From Astrothelium macrocarpum (taxonomy: Eukaryota; Ascomycota; Dothideomycetes; Trypetheliales; Trypetheliaceae), in NCBI GenBank assembly GCA_021030915.1, contig JAGEMR010000002.1, positions 62,001 to 126,000 on the forward strand: a stretch of DNA of 64,000 nt, in the 5' to 3' direction. Positions within the stretch are counted from its first letter, which is position 1. Each line of letters begins with the position of its first letter. Under the pieces are notes generated by a model. That model saw only the letters and a program-made list of their open reading frames with translations, was not told where the DNA came from and did no database searches. Positions 47,011-57,859 of the stretch are shown here, one piece after another. Position numbers and translations under genes: made by a program.

Positions 47011-48897
47011 ATGATGATGGTTGCGCTCATGTTTCTGGGTTTTGGCATCGTCCCATTTTTGGGGTCTGGAGCAAGCGCCGCATTCAACGCACCACCAGGT
47101 ATTCCTTGTTCCTAAATTGTATGGTATCAGCTTCTCCAGACTCTTCTAATTTGTTCAACACCAGGCGTTGAAATATGGTGCGGCAAAAGTTATCAGCCTG
47201 AGTGAGCAAAGACGAAGGATTTCATGCAGCATGGAGCTAATTGAGAGACGAGAAATGCCTCATTTAACCCGGGTGGATGGCTCGATGCGCCTCAAACCTC
47301 TTCGAGCCCGTTACTCAACGTCAAATTCTATCCACGCATGAATCTATATACTGCCGACGATCAAACGGGGTCCTTTATTGTTGACGCTCCAATCTCAAAT
47401 ATCCACGGCATTTCCTATCATAATTCTACTGGCAGTTTACAGAATAATGGCAGCGTCTCGTCGGAACCCTTCACCACCCTTTACTTCGATATATTCGATG
47501 CTGCTACCGGAAACCCTCTTATTTCGGGTGCGAACGTTACCGTGAACTCTACCGGCAGTGAGTTCGAGTTTTCACTCTCGAACTTCACATCACAAACTGC
47601 TCCCTACGACATTGTGCTCTACGGCGCATCGCAGGATGGTAATCAAACCTATAATGCCACTGCACAGATGTACAAACTTCCCAACAAGACAGACGGAGGC
47701 AGCATCACAAAACTTGACCATCTGTACGGAGGTCTCATGGTACGAAATTATCTAGAAAACTCTACAACCTGGTCTCCACTCTTCCCATACTCATATTACG
47801 TCTCGTGGGACTGGTTGAGTACCAATCTCTCCAACCTCGACACCCTCAAATCCGATGGATATAACATTGTCCACCTGATTCCTGGAGGCTCCACCGCTGG
47901 CGAGTATGCGTTCAATATTACGCTTCTGAACCAGTTTCTCGACCGCATGGATGCCCTTGAGCTATGGCTGATGTACGACATGCGCTGGACCTATAAGAAT
48001 CAATCCGCGGTTGCAGAACAGGTGAATCGCATCAAGACGCGCAAGTCCCTCCTGCTCTGGTACACTGGCGACGAGCCTGACGGGAATGGCGACCCTTTGA
48101 ACGCAACCACCATCGCATACTCGCAGATCAAATCCCTCGATCCCTACCATCCCATTAGTCTATGTCTCAATTGCTATAATTTTTACTACCAAGATTACAC
48201 CGCCGGCACCGACATCGTCATGGAAGACGTCTATCCCATCGCTGTCAACCTGAGTTACTCGACTGTTTATGGCACAGTTTGCAACTCCACTTACGGTTGC
48301 TGCGGTTGCGATGACTGCTTCCTCGACACCCCATTCCGCGACATCTCCGATCGGCTCGATCGGCTCGCCACCTACGACACCTGGCTTGATACCTCACCGC
48401 CCAAGTCCTATTGGGGTGTTCCCCAAGGCTTCGGCGCCAGCCAATTCTGGACTCGCTATCCGACTGCTGCTGAGGAGGCCGTCATGGATGTGCTGCGTAT
48501 CAACCATGGCGCCAAGGCCCTGGTATCGTGGACATTTCCCACTCAACCAGACTTAGTGACCGTGACGAGCGAGATGGCGAAAGTGCTGACATCAAGTGAG
48601 GTTACAGGGTTCTTGCTAGGCGCGAAGCCCATAGCAATGGAAGTCATGGCTGGTAATGGGACTTTGCAAGATGCGGATGCATCGGTGTGGATTAAAGGAG
48701 ATCAGATGCTGGTTAGCATTGTCAGTTTAGACTATGGCGACGTGACTGGATCTATCTCTGTGAGTGTACCGGGGAGCCCAAGCTCTGTCAGTAACGCACT
48801 TTGGGGTAATGGAGGCTGGACTGTTGCAAATGGAGCTCTGACCAAAAGCGGGCTGAGTGGACTCGAAGTTGATATAATCATTTTGGACATGAATTAA
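47011..48897 (+). CDS. Secreted glycoside hydrolase-like protein
   Basis: Three exons fit: 47011-47098, 47165-47201 and 47253-48897, for 589 residues. Exon 1 is a classic signal peptide (MMMVALMFLGFGIVPFLG, then SGASA). The mature part opens AAFNAPPGVEIWCGKSYQPE and FNPGGWLDAP. A beta-sandwich-like region with many Asn-X-Thr/Ser sites leads to a probable TIM-barrel region: FPYSYYVSWDWLST, DALELWLMYDMRW, LLLWYTGDEPDGNGDP, MEDVYPIAVN, ALVSWTFP. The glutamate in TGDEPDG is a good acid/base candidate. A beta-rich tail ends it. The exact glycosidase family is uncertain. Without exons 1 and 2 the protein would lack the signal peptide, which supports this start. Confidence 0.8.
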
Positions 48898-49218
48898 TAG
48901 ACAGTGGCATGACGTCTGTCAAACTTTTTCAACGTAGCTAATGCTATTTAGTGCACGAATGTTAGTGCATCGCGTCCAAGGAGCTACGCGTCATGGTATG
49001 CGTCGCTTTCACCTGTTGTAATCGTCTTGTCCAACACCAACGATCTATGTTCTCAATACTTTCGTGATCGCGTTTAGATTTTGTCCAAGAGCTTCCTGTG
49101 ATAGTGTTTGTGGGTTTGTGGCGACGCTTCGTAATTCCCGTTCCCTCTCGGGTTCCTATTCATATCAGTCTTAGCACGGTCCCTTCTACATAAGGCAATC
49201 CTGAACAAGGAGGCAGTC
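48898..49218. other. Convergent 3' region between the glycosidase-like and ribonuclease genes
   Basis: 321 bp between two stop codons. No gene seen. Confidence 0.5.
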
Positions 49219-49645
49219 TCACATAGTGTCATCCTGGCACTCGGTGAAGTCATTGTCTTTCTGACCATCATGAGTAATAGTTGCACAATACACAGCAGAC
49301 TGGTAATCTTGAGCAATGGAGCCGATGACAACACGGTCTGCACCAGGCTCGCCTCCATCATATGTCTCCCCGCTCAGGATGGGAAACTCAAGGTAGGGTT
49401 TCTGGGCTTGGTGAAAATTGAAATGCTCATAGTCATTGTAAGTGTGAGGGTATTTGTCTTTGCCTAATTGTAAATGTTAATTTACAACCACTGATGCGGG
49501 CAAAATGTGGTATACCAAGAGTACTGCCTTGAGAGGCAAGTTCAAGAGCCTTCGAGGCAGCATTGTTGATGTCCGCTTTACTGTATGCCGACTTGCCTCC
49601 ACAGTTGCAGCCCGAAGGCTCATAGAAGATCTCGACTTTGGACAT
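49219..49645 (-). CDS. Guanyl-specific ribonuclease (RNase T1/F1 family), 5' end uncertain
   Basis: Extracellular-type ribonuclease that cuts RNA after G. Two exons are certain: from 49516 upward, and 49219-49463, with intron 49464-49515 (GTATAC to CAATTAG) in phase. The catalytic set known for RNase T1 is present: Tyr and His in YPHTYNDYEHFNF, Glu in YLEFPILSG, Arg in GEPGADRVV and His in ITHDGQ. Cysteines at GCNCGG and TECQ fit the terminal disulfide. I start at the ATG at 49645 (MSKVEIFYEPSG) only as the first in-frame Met; it gives 124 residues and no signal peptide. Family members are secreted, so a signal-peptide exon should lie upstream. A hydrophobic stretch at about 49850 (MLLLMLHCPCFLL) is a candidate, but I found no convincing splice join. 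The gene may have lost its secretion signal. Confidence 0.75.
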
Positions 49646-51689
49646 TTCGTCTGAAGCTATTCCTTTTGAGGGAAGAGAGTCACGGATGATGTGGTTTGAA
49701 AAACCGTACGATATATCAAGACCTACAGAATAAACTGAGCTCTAAGAGCTTTGAAGTAGACAGCTGGATCCGCAGGGAACTACTATTTCTACGTCATGTC
49801 TCTAATCGAGCTGACGTATGCTTCTGCAAAGACAAAAGAAAACAGGGACAATGAAGCATGAGGAGCAACATGGTAGTACCCACTTTCGTGGTTGAGCACG
49901 TTTGACAAGTTATTGGATGAAAAGGCTTCGCAGGGATCGCAGTTCGGCAATCTTGTTTCCCGAGCCACCCTCGCAGCGTCAGTAAGGAGAGATGTGGACA
50001 TGCTCTAGCATCAAGATTGATATTGCACCAATTCAGTCTGAACATATTGCTTCTCGTTCTGTCTGAGCATCAACCTGGCAGCGCCTGAATGCCTCAAATG
50101 CCAGCCTGGGAAAGGTCTTCAGACGTTCTGTTTAGCTGGGTTCATTTCCGCCCAGTTATCAGTGGGCTTCCAAATGACTTTCGGAGTCATAGAAACTGTA
50201 ATCACGCTAGCCTATATTTAGCTGTACGCGTAACGCTGCATGTGGTGTGCTCGATGAGGACTGATTCGGAGTTAAACCAATACGTTAAGACAGACGCGAG
50301 GGAGAGTGGTGTTGGTAAAAGAGGGATAGAAAACTTGTCCTTTGACGCCAAAGAAATTACTTGCTGAGTATGCGTGACATCTTGAATGGTTCAGTAGGAA
50401 ATCATGTGCATCCCAGGAAGTGTGGAGATTAGCAATGGGACCTAGAAGCGTTTGCGATGCCAATGTTATGGTGCCGAAATGCTAGACCGACGAAAATCTA
50501 CGCTAGGGCGGGCGAAGACAACCAAAAACCGCACAAAACGAAGGGGGCCGGAGTCGGAGACGTGTTGACAATGCCATCATTCCAAAAATAATTGCAAGCA
50601 TGCTGGAGAAAGTGCTAATCTGTGCTGATCATAGCCCACGTAGAACAGATTACACCAGCAAAAACTTGGATAGGTACGTACCTTATGTACGCAAGGATAT
50701 TGGAAAGGTTCAAATCCATCACTTCGTTCACTTTCGGTAGACTCCAGAAGTATTGAAACAAGTCACTGGAAGTGCCAATAATATCTTGTCGTCAGGTCGG
50801 TCCCAAGCTTTGAGACCGATTTGTTAGCAGCATATGCACTGTATGAGGACAATATGACCTCATGTAGAGTACATCATTCACGTAACCGTACCCACGTGAG
50901 CTTGTCCTACACAAATCTCCAATTTCAGATCCAGACAAAGACATGCTTCGTGAGAGCTTTTGGTGCGCTACGCAGTGCAATACACAAGCGAGTACATCAT
51001 CTATGCGTGTGAGTCGCCCTTATGCTACCGCAAAGGGCATCTAAATGAAAAGGACAGTCATTTGCAGCGGCCTCCCGAAGTAAAAGAGCGTCTACCACGA
51101 GCAGCAGCTCAAACTAAGCGGCTGTCTGACCCGACAGAATGTTTAGAACAATCGGCTGACTTGCCAATTTCCAACAACATACAGGATAGCCCCATCCTTC
51201 GCGAGAAACAGCTGATTGGCTAGTCGGTGACTCTGAGCTATTCCAGTTCCGGCGTGCCGTCCGTTCACAAACCCACAGGACGCGGACACAGGCAGTTTGC
51301 TCACATCCTCGTTTACATCGCGGAAGCTCCGTAATTCGTCTCATTCGTGTTGCGTTCGTTGCTTGTCTGGATGGATAGGCTGTTACCAAGGCGAGGAGGA
51401 ACGCCTTTCCTGATGTGGCAATTTGGCGTTCTTATTCCATGGCTGTGCAAATGAATCATTCTGAGATAGAACTCAAAGGCATACACCCTCGCCAGTCCTC
51501 CGGCCTCTGATTATGACTCGATTCAGTCGGCTGTATCTGAGATGCACCCGGGATTGCCCACGTCGGGCGTGACATAATGTCTTCAGAGCCAGTCCATGCG
51601 TAGAGCATATAAGACCGAGCAATCATTTCACCATTGTGGTCACGGACATCTTCAATCGATCTTTCTCTGTTCTACTCATCGTTGAAGCA
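49646..51689. other. Intergenic region between ribonuclease and REI1-like genes
   Basis: 2 kb without a recognisable gene, apart from a possible signal-peptide exon for the ribonuclease near 49850. It includes the promoter of the REI1-like gene. The ATG at 51636 is in frame with that gene and could extend it by 18 residues. Confidence 0.45.
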
Positions 51690-52828
51690 ATGCTAAGCGC
51701 TACAACCTCCAACCTGGGCACTAACGCCAACAATCATGCTGAGCAATCTCCCTTCCCACTCCCATCAACAAGCTACTTGTGCAATTCGTGCCAGATCTCC
51801 TTCCAAAATGGGCAGGAGCAGCGCATACACATGAAAAAGCCATGGCAGTATGTCGAAATCGACACCACTACGGTCTAGATGTCAATAACTGACATCAGAA
51901 CAGCGTGTACAACATCAGGCGGCGCATTGCCTCGTTGCCGCCGATCCCTCTCGATGCATTCGACATGGAGATTGAGAAGAAGATTACCATCAGCAAGCCA
52001 TCTGCCGGTAGCAGAAGCAGCAGCAGCATCAGCGACGAGGATGTCTCAGATGACGAGGGCGAGCAAAGCGCATCGCCCTTCCAATGTCTGTTCTGCAGCC
52101 GGGACTTCGCAAGCGACGACGCCGGCTTCGCAGCAAACCTTGAACACATGCGTACAGCCCATGGGATGTTCATCCCAGACCCGGAGATGGTGGTAGACAT
52201 GCAGAGCTTCGTGGGGTACCTGGCCACGGAGATACGGGCGTGGCACGAATGCCTCTACTGCGGCGCCACGAAGCCCTCGACCCTGAGCATACAGAGCCAC
52301 ATGAGGGATAAGGGGCACTGTCTCTTGAATTTCGACAGGGAACCGGAACTGCTAGACTTCTGGGAGACTCCGAGATGGGTCGATAGGGACGGCGCCGCTG
52401 TGCTAAAGCCGGAACGCCCGACTGACCTGTCGGCGACAGAGATCCGCTTCGCCTCGGGCAAGGTGATCGGCTCGAGATATGACGTTCTTGCAAATAAGAA
52501 AGCGTCCAGGAAATGTGGCTTCGCGGCATCGACGGTAAGAGCTTTGCCCCCGGATTCTGAGGACGCAGAATCGTCGTCACTAGCCGTCGGGTCGCAGCTG
52601 GCGTCGGGCCGGCAAGTGGCACGTCGTGAAGAAATGAGCATGCTAGGCGTTTCGGTGCAACAGCGGCAGGCGCTCATCTTGGCTGAGAAGAAGGCACAGA
52701 GGAGCGAGACGGTGGCTCGCCGAGCGAGGGAATGGGTGTATGCGAAGGCAGCGAATTCGCAGAAGTTTGATCAGGTGGATAATCAGATGAAGTGGGGAAA
52801 GCAAAATCACAAATTGCTGCCTAGATAG
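51690..52828 (+). CDS. REI1-like (ZNF622 family) zinc-finger protein, short form
   Basis: The family acts in the cytosol on late pre-60S subunits (release and recycling of Arx1/Alb1, eL24 site). Two exons fit: 51690-51847 and 51904-52828. I chose the acceptor AACAG at 51903 because it makes KKPWHVYNIRRRIASLPP, the family join where finger 1 ends. That gives 360 residues. Fingers: CNSCQISFQ...HMKKPWH, CLFCSRDFAS...HMRTAHG, and CLYCGATKPSTLSIQSHMRD ending KGHC. The C-terminus RQALILAEKKAQRS and DNQMKWGKQNHKLLPR is the conserved Rei1 tail. It is shorter than the usual Rei1 of filamentous fungi (over 500, from memory), so it may be a second paralogue. Confidence 0.85.
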
Positions 52829-53356
52829 GTAGGACATGGGTTCGATCACTTTGTCCACGATAATAGCCTTCAATCAAAGCTCGTTCTGTCTTGTCGTAAT
52901 GACCAGCACGAAACGCGTGACCGAAGTACATACTTTAACGTCAATTTCTAGTACTTTGTACCCTATCGCCAGCAGCGCTGGTAATTTCGACATAGACGGG
53001 GTCGATTCCTCCATGGAACAGCCGAGGGGACCTGGGAAAATCGTGGCTTTGTGGAGGTCATCAGCGCTCACACTTACAATGCGGGTCTTGGGTGTGTTAT
53101 TGATGTTTTCTTGCCATTGTCTTAGTGCACGCCTGTGACCACATTTTGAGGTAAACAAAGTCACCATTCGTCAAATTCATTTCTTCAGCTTTTAACATCT
53201 GTGCGTATTTTCAACTTCGTGCGAGCAAATTACTTTGGGATTATTTGTTTAGCCCATTCCTATGACCGCAATAGACCTCTTTTTCCAAATCTCTGAAAAA
53301 AAAAAAAACCCCCCCCTTCAATCGCCTGTCCCTTTATTTGCCGGTTGCCTTTCATC
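52829..53356. other. Promoter region of the AA9 gene
   Basis: 528 bp with no gene. A block of 12 A followed by 8-9 C at about 53297-53317 sits just ahead of the start codon. Confidence 0.5.
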
Positions 53357-54841
53357 ATGTTCAAGTCTGTTCTTGTGGCTCTGGGAGCCATTAAGTTCGG
53401 TGCTGGACATACATTGTTCACCAATTTTTACCTCAACGGTGTCGACCAGGGCAACGCAACATGCGTTCGGATGCCCATGACACCAAGTAACGCAACCTTC
53501 CCAGTCAACAACCTCTTGGGCAATGAAATGGCATGTGGATACAATGGGGAGAATGGCGTCGCTCGTGTGTGCCCTGCTAATGCGGGCTCCGTGATCACAT
53601 TTGAATGGCGTGCAGTACCAAACGACGGCTCCGCTGAGAGTATCGATATATCCCACAAAGGCCCTTGTGCCGTCTATCTTAAGAAGGTTGAGTCTGCTAT
53701 CAATGATACGGCTATTGGCGATGGTTGGTTCAAGATCTGGGACGATGGCTACGACGAAACTGCCGGAAAATGGTGTACCGAGAAATTGCGCGACAATAAT
53801 GGCCACGTATCAATTCAGTTGCCGGCTGACATCGAAAGCGGATACTATCTCGTTCGTCCCGAATTACTGGCCCTCCACCAAGCCGACAAAACACCCTCTG
53901 AGCCCCAATTCTACGTCGGTTGCGCCCAGCTCTTCCTAAACTCCACTGGAACAGGAAAACCATCTGCCACCGTCTCCATCCCTAATTACGTGCAACCCGG
54001 CTCTCCTCCAGTTCACTTCGACATCTGGACCACACCTCTCGCCCTACCCTACCCACTCCCTGGCCCACCTATCGCCAACATCACCCAAGTTTCCTCTTCT
54101 CCTCCACTAAACTTTCTCGTCCAAACTGAAGGCCTTCCGCCACCCTCCTGTGCCATCACAAACGCCAACTGGTGCGGTGCCGAGCTCGCTCCATACACCA
54201 CCCTCGCCGGCTGTACCAACGCCACCTCTGCCTGTTGGATCCAAGCTCGCGCCTGCTACGACTCCGCCCCGCCCACCGGTGACTGGGGTTGTCGCGCCTG
54301 GGAGGCCAAGTGCGATGGCATTGAGGCACAGTGTCAAGCTAGCGCCGGAAGTGCTGTCACCGGTCCGCCAGAGTACACGAACCGCCTGTCACTGCCGGCG
54401 TTGACGCTATCGCCTGTGCCACAGCCAAGCCCAACAATATTGCGCACAGGGAATGTGGAAAGTGCGGAGGAGGATCCGGTTAGGTTGAGCGCGAGCGCGA
54501 GCGCAGTGTGGGCGAGCATCAGTGGAGGAGTAGGAATGCAACCAGGCACAACATCGTGGATAGCTTCTTCTTCCTCTACGGGTGCTGCGCCAACGATGGC
54601 GGTAAATCCGAAGGTTTCGATCGATGGATCGTGCGGTGATAGTTCAGGACAAACGTGTTTGGGATCGACGATGGGGGATTGTTGCTCTGCCCATGGTTAC
54701 TGCGGAAGTGCCGATGATTACTGTGGAGAGGGCTGTCAGGCTGATTTTGGTGGTTGTGAAACTCATCATACTGCTTCAAGAAGGAGGGATCTGAAGGAAA
54801 TGATGAAGAAGCTTGCGAGACGGAGACAAAGGCACGTGTAA
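53357..54841 (+). CDS. AA9 lytic polysaccharide monooxygenase with C-terminal CBM18
   Basis: Secreted copper enzyme that cleaves cellulose or related glucans oxidatively. Single exon, 494 residues from the ATG at 53357 (an ATG at 53345 adds four). The signal peptide MFKSVLVALGAIKFGAG ends so that His18 becomes the mature N-terminus (HTLFTNFYLNG), as the copper brace needs. The second His is in SHKGPC and the axial Tyr in QFYVGCAQL, so the active site is complete. The catalytic domain runs to about residue 225. A Pro-rich linker, a cysteine-containing region (WCGAELAPYTTLAGC, WGCRAWEAKC) and a Ser-rich linker follow. The chitin-binding CBM18 lies at about 430-470, with CCSAHGYCG, DYCGEGCQ and FGGC. 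The tail is basic (KKLARRRQRHV). Confidence 0.92.
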   Translation: MFKSVLVALGAIKFGAGHTLFTNFYLNGVDQGNATCVRMPMTPSNATFPVNNLLGNEMACGYNGENGVARVCPANAGSVITFEWRAVPNDGSAESIDISHKGPCAVYLKKVESAINDTAIGDGWFKIWDDGYDETAGKWCTEKLRDNNGHVSIQLPADIESGYYLVRPELLALHQADKTPSEPQFYVGCAQLFLNSTGTGKPSATVSIPNYVQPGSPPVHFDIWTTPLALPYPLPGPPIANITQVSSSPPLNFLVQTEGLPPPSCAITNANWCGAELAPYTTLAGCTNATSACWIQARACYDSAPPTGDWGCRAWEAKCDGIEAQCQASAGSAVTGPPEYTNRLSLPALTLSPVPQPSPTILRTGNVESAEEDPVRLSASASAVWASISGGVGMQPGTTSWIASSSSTGAAPTMAVNPKVSIDGSCGDSSGQTCLGSTMGDCCSAHGYCGSADDYCGEGCQADFGGCETHHTASRRRDLKEMMKKLARRRQRHV

Positions 54842-55751
54842 GAAGACAAAATGTGGTGCAAAGTAATATAGCTGCGGTTTTGCTTGGCAATAAACTTGGC
54901 TTTGGGTTGTGGCTTGTGAAGATGATTCCAGTCAATAAATAACTTGCTTCTCTCTCACTCAACAATGTTGGCTTGTGATATGATAATCCTTACATTGTTC
55001 CGTTTCTCGATGCCACCAATTCTTAGGCCGTCGTACAGAACGCGGGCCGAGCCTGTTCAACACAATCACTTGGGCACGTAGACCTTGCATTGTTCGCATC
55101 CTCAACCCTGCATCACATTAATCATATCTCCGTTCCTTCCCATTTCTTTCTCTGCCGATAGGAGCCTCTTCTTCCATTAATCGCTTTCCTGTGTCATAAT
55201 CTATAAGAAACCATGTCAATCATGGAGAGAATATCTGGCTTTACCAAACTCTAAAAAACATCTTTACTGCTCGCTGCAGCAAAACGCAACTAGACGTTCG
55301 GCGGGCTACAGTATGCACGAGATAGACCCGGCTTCCCCATTTATTTCTAGGAATGGGGCTACCCCCATTCTATCTAAGGGTAGCCTGACGAGCTGTACGA
55401 GGCCTGATGTGTATTGGAATCTCTGGCGTTGATTCCCTATGCGCAGTTCCCTCGTCATAGACGGAACTCCTGAGCGGATGGCTTTATAGGCTCACAGGCA
55501 ATTCAAAAAAGACCTTTCGATGACCAACAATGATTCTTTTCCTTTGACTGGAGAAATGTGATGCTGTAAATACCATTGCGGAGCGTCCTCAGGAAAAAGA
55601 AAAGCAATAAGACGAAGCATCGTGTCAATATCCTTGATCATCTGCCCATGCGGGTTTGTTTAGTAAGAGTTCCAGCGTATTAGAATCAGTATCAGTGCCT
55701 GGTTATAGCCGAGACATGGAGTGCAGTGGTGGAAATCAAGTGTAGCGCAAA
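54842..55751. other. Intergenic region after the AA9 gene
   Basis: No gene recognised in 0.9 kb. Short frames only. Confidence 0.5.
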
Positions 55752-56437
55752 TTAAATCCGGAATGGTGAAAAAATAATGTTTCTCAACCACAATATTCTG
55801 ACTCTTGTCCGCCATGTTTGGTTCTTGAGCATTACGTCCCATCGTACTTTGTTGAACTCACGAAGGAACCCAGGTTCCAGCTTTCCGGCATGTCGCGAAC
55901 AACGTTGGGCCTCTGCCTTGACACCTTGGTCGAATGCTTTGATCTTGTCCACATGTGCTACCCAGCGGACGCAGCTATCTTCAACTGCGGTATACTTAGA
56001 ATGCCTCTCGAACTTTTGCTGGAAAATTGCGACTAGACTTGTATTTGATATGTACGAATCGACAGTTTCTTGTTCAATTTTTTTTTTCCGTTGTAAACGG
56101 CATTCTGGAGCTGATGATTTATGCCGTGCACATGATGCTCGATGTAAGAAGTCTGCTCGGACATGTACCTGGGGTAAAGACGGTCCTGGGCGGGTACGTC
56201 ACATAAGGACTGAAAATGGCGCTGAAGTGTTTCGAGAGAACCGTTTGTTTCGGTAGAATTTCGTTCTCTGTAGGAGTGTCGAGGAGCCTCGTATTCTTGA
56301 CGGTTGATCTCCCGCACGATATCATCCCAATTGAAGCTGCCTGATTGATATCTGCCTGCCTTCTCTTTTTCGGACTGGGACGTGTTGAGTTCATCGGAAC
56401 CATCGTTCCTTCGAGGCATTCGTCGACCCTTTTTCAT
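55752..56437 (-). CDS. Hypothetical protein, frame broken at an A-run
   Basis: Not recognised. The first part starts at 56437 (MKKGRRMPRRNDGSDEL), is charged, and contains FNWDDIVREINRQEYEAPRH and MSEQTSYIEHHVHG. It reaches a run of 10 A on the minus strand (about 56079-56088), after which this frame stops at about 56033. The other frame then carries equally protein-like sequence: IEQETVDSYISNTSLVAIFQ, DKIKAFDQGVKAEAQRCSRH, FLREFNKVRWDVMLKNQTW, ending near 55752. One more A in the run would join them into about 228 residues. So this is a sequencing or assembly slip, a recent null allele, or real slippage. A MITE lies 134 bp upstream. Function unknown. Confidence 0.55.
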
Positions 56438-56570
56438 TTTTTGATGGCCGTGTAGCTTTTATGATCTCCCAAGGATCGCTAGATTGATGTACCGTTAAGG
56501 GTAGAATTGTGGGGAAATCAGTCCGGTGGAAGACCGTTTGAAAGCATGGACCGTGCCTCATCTCTCCGGC

Positions 56571-56801
56571 CACTAGGGGTTGCAATAAGAAATGTCACCC
56601 GCCACCGCGATGCGCATCACCGCCGCAGGCTTCATAGGGAAGGCCTTATACCATTTTAAGCTATGAGAGCCTGTCAACAATTCAACACGAAATATCTCTT
56701 AAAGATTTCTTGGATTTTATTGCTGAGGACCTCCCCATGAAGTATGTGGCGATTACATCTTTCGCGGTGGCGGGTGACATTTCTTATTGCAATCCCTGGT
56801 G
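56571..56801. mobile_element. MITE copy 5
   Basis: 231-bp element with about 75-bp inverted arms. The left end CACTAGGGGTTGCAATAAG and the right end CACCAGGGATTGCAATAAG (read inward) are followed on both sides by AAATGTCACCCGCCACCGCG. Target duplication CGGC is perfect on both sides (56567-56570 and 56802-56805). The two arms of this copy agree best of all five, so it may be the youngest. Confidence 0.92.
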
Positions 56802-57169
56802 CGGCTTTCGTTCAACCAAGATTTCGGCCTTGGCTTATGACCGAGCAGAACTAAAGTTCACGAAGCACTACTTTGCACAGGTCTCCTTATGGCAGTAACA
56901 CATTGGGAATGCATGTTTTTCTAGGATAAAGTATTAGAATAATATCACCTCTTAACCGTTCTAACCTAATTTACTGCACCAGAATGATCGCCGATTCAGT
57001 TGATCACCTCTCAAACATCACTCAATCTCAATAGTGTTGCCTAGCATGACATCTGACGGAATAGAAAGACACTCGAGCGTAGCCTTCAACCTCTGGGATT
57101 CTGTCAACGCCCATTCGCAGGCTGTCCATTACTTCGATACAAGAAAGTCAATGTGTCTTCTGGAACCTT
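56802..57169. other. Intergenic region downstream of the F-box-like gene
   Basis: About 370 bp between MITE copy 5 and the stop codon of the F-box-like gene. AT-rich. No gene seen. Confidence 0.45.
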
Positions 57170-57859
57170 CTAAATATCAACCGCTCCCAACCGAGGGTTG
57201 AACGTAGATTCGTGAAAGAGGTCGGGAAATAGGCTAAATACTTCCATGAAGCCTTTCCAGAGTGTGCCAGCCGACCACGTTCCCGCCAAACCTTTAAGCG
57301 ATTCCATATCTTCGTGGTGCATGTAGAGTTCGTACATCATTCGAAGGACAGTGCGGGCCTGAGCCAAATTCCATTCGGCAGCTGTTGTATTGCACCAGGC
57401 TCTGAGTGGCTCCGAGTGGAAAGAGACGAGAAATAATTGGCAGAAGTATAAGGCGGGGAGGAGGTCGTAGTATTCTTCGCGCCCTTCTACAGAAATATCA
57501 CGACATGTGCTAGGATCCACAAGAATGATTTCAGCAAGGGAAACCAGATCCCGGTCGTTGGTGAGCATCAGCCTGGTACGATGCATCTTCTTCTGATAGA
57601 GGATCTCTTTGCAGTCTTCTCCGCGTGCTTCAGGCTGTTCAATGAAATTTTGCTGGTCCATTGCTAGGCGCTTGGCGAAATAGTAGAAATCCGACTTCTT
57701 GTTGTAGATCTCGTCGATGATATAGCAAGAGTTGCGCTTCCAAACGTCACGCAGGTGAAGGCAAGTTGCAGAGAGTGTGATGGCTTGTTTGATCTGATCT
57801 TGTTGTCCATAGATCTCAACCAAAACCTCAATTGGCAAGTTAACGAATGACGGAGCCAT
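57170..57859 (-). CDS. F-box-like protein of unknown target
   Basis: Single exon, 229 residues. The N-terminus MAPSFVNLPIEVLVEIYGQ followed by AITLSATCLHLRDVWKRN has the LPxEVLxxI opening and the later Leu/Trp pattern of an F-box. This suggests an adaptor of an SCF ubiquitin ligase. The remainder is helical and unfamiliar (DDLL, YFCQLFLVSFHSEPLRAWC, WNLAQARTVLRMMYELYMHH). Such small F-box proteins are numerous and variable in filamentous fungi. The start is the first Met of the frame and matches the motif. Confidence 0.75.
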   Translation of the reverse strand: MAPSFVNLPIEVLVEIYGQQDQIKQAITLSATCLHLRDVWKRNSCYIIDEIYNKKSDFYYFAKRLAMDQQNFIEQPEARGEDCKEILYQKKMHRTRLMLTNDRDLVSLAEIILVDPSTCRDISVEGREEYYDLLPALYFCQLFLVSFHSEPLRAWCNTTAAEWNLAQARTVLRMMYELYMHHEDMESLKGLAGTWSAGTLWKGFMEVFSLFPDLFHESTFNPRLGAVDI

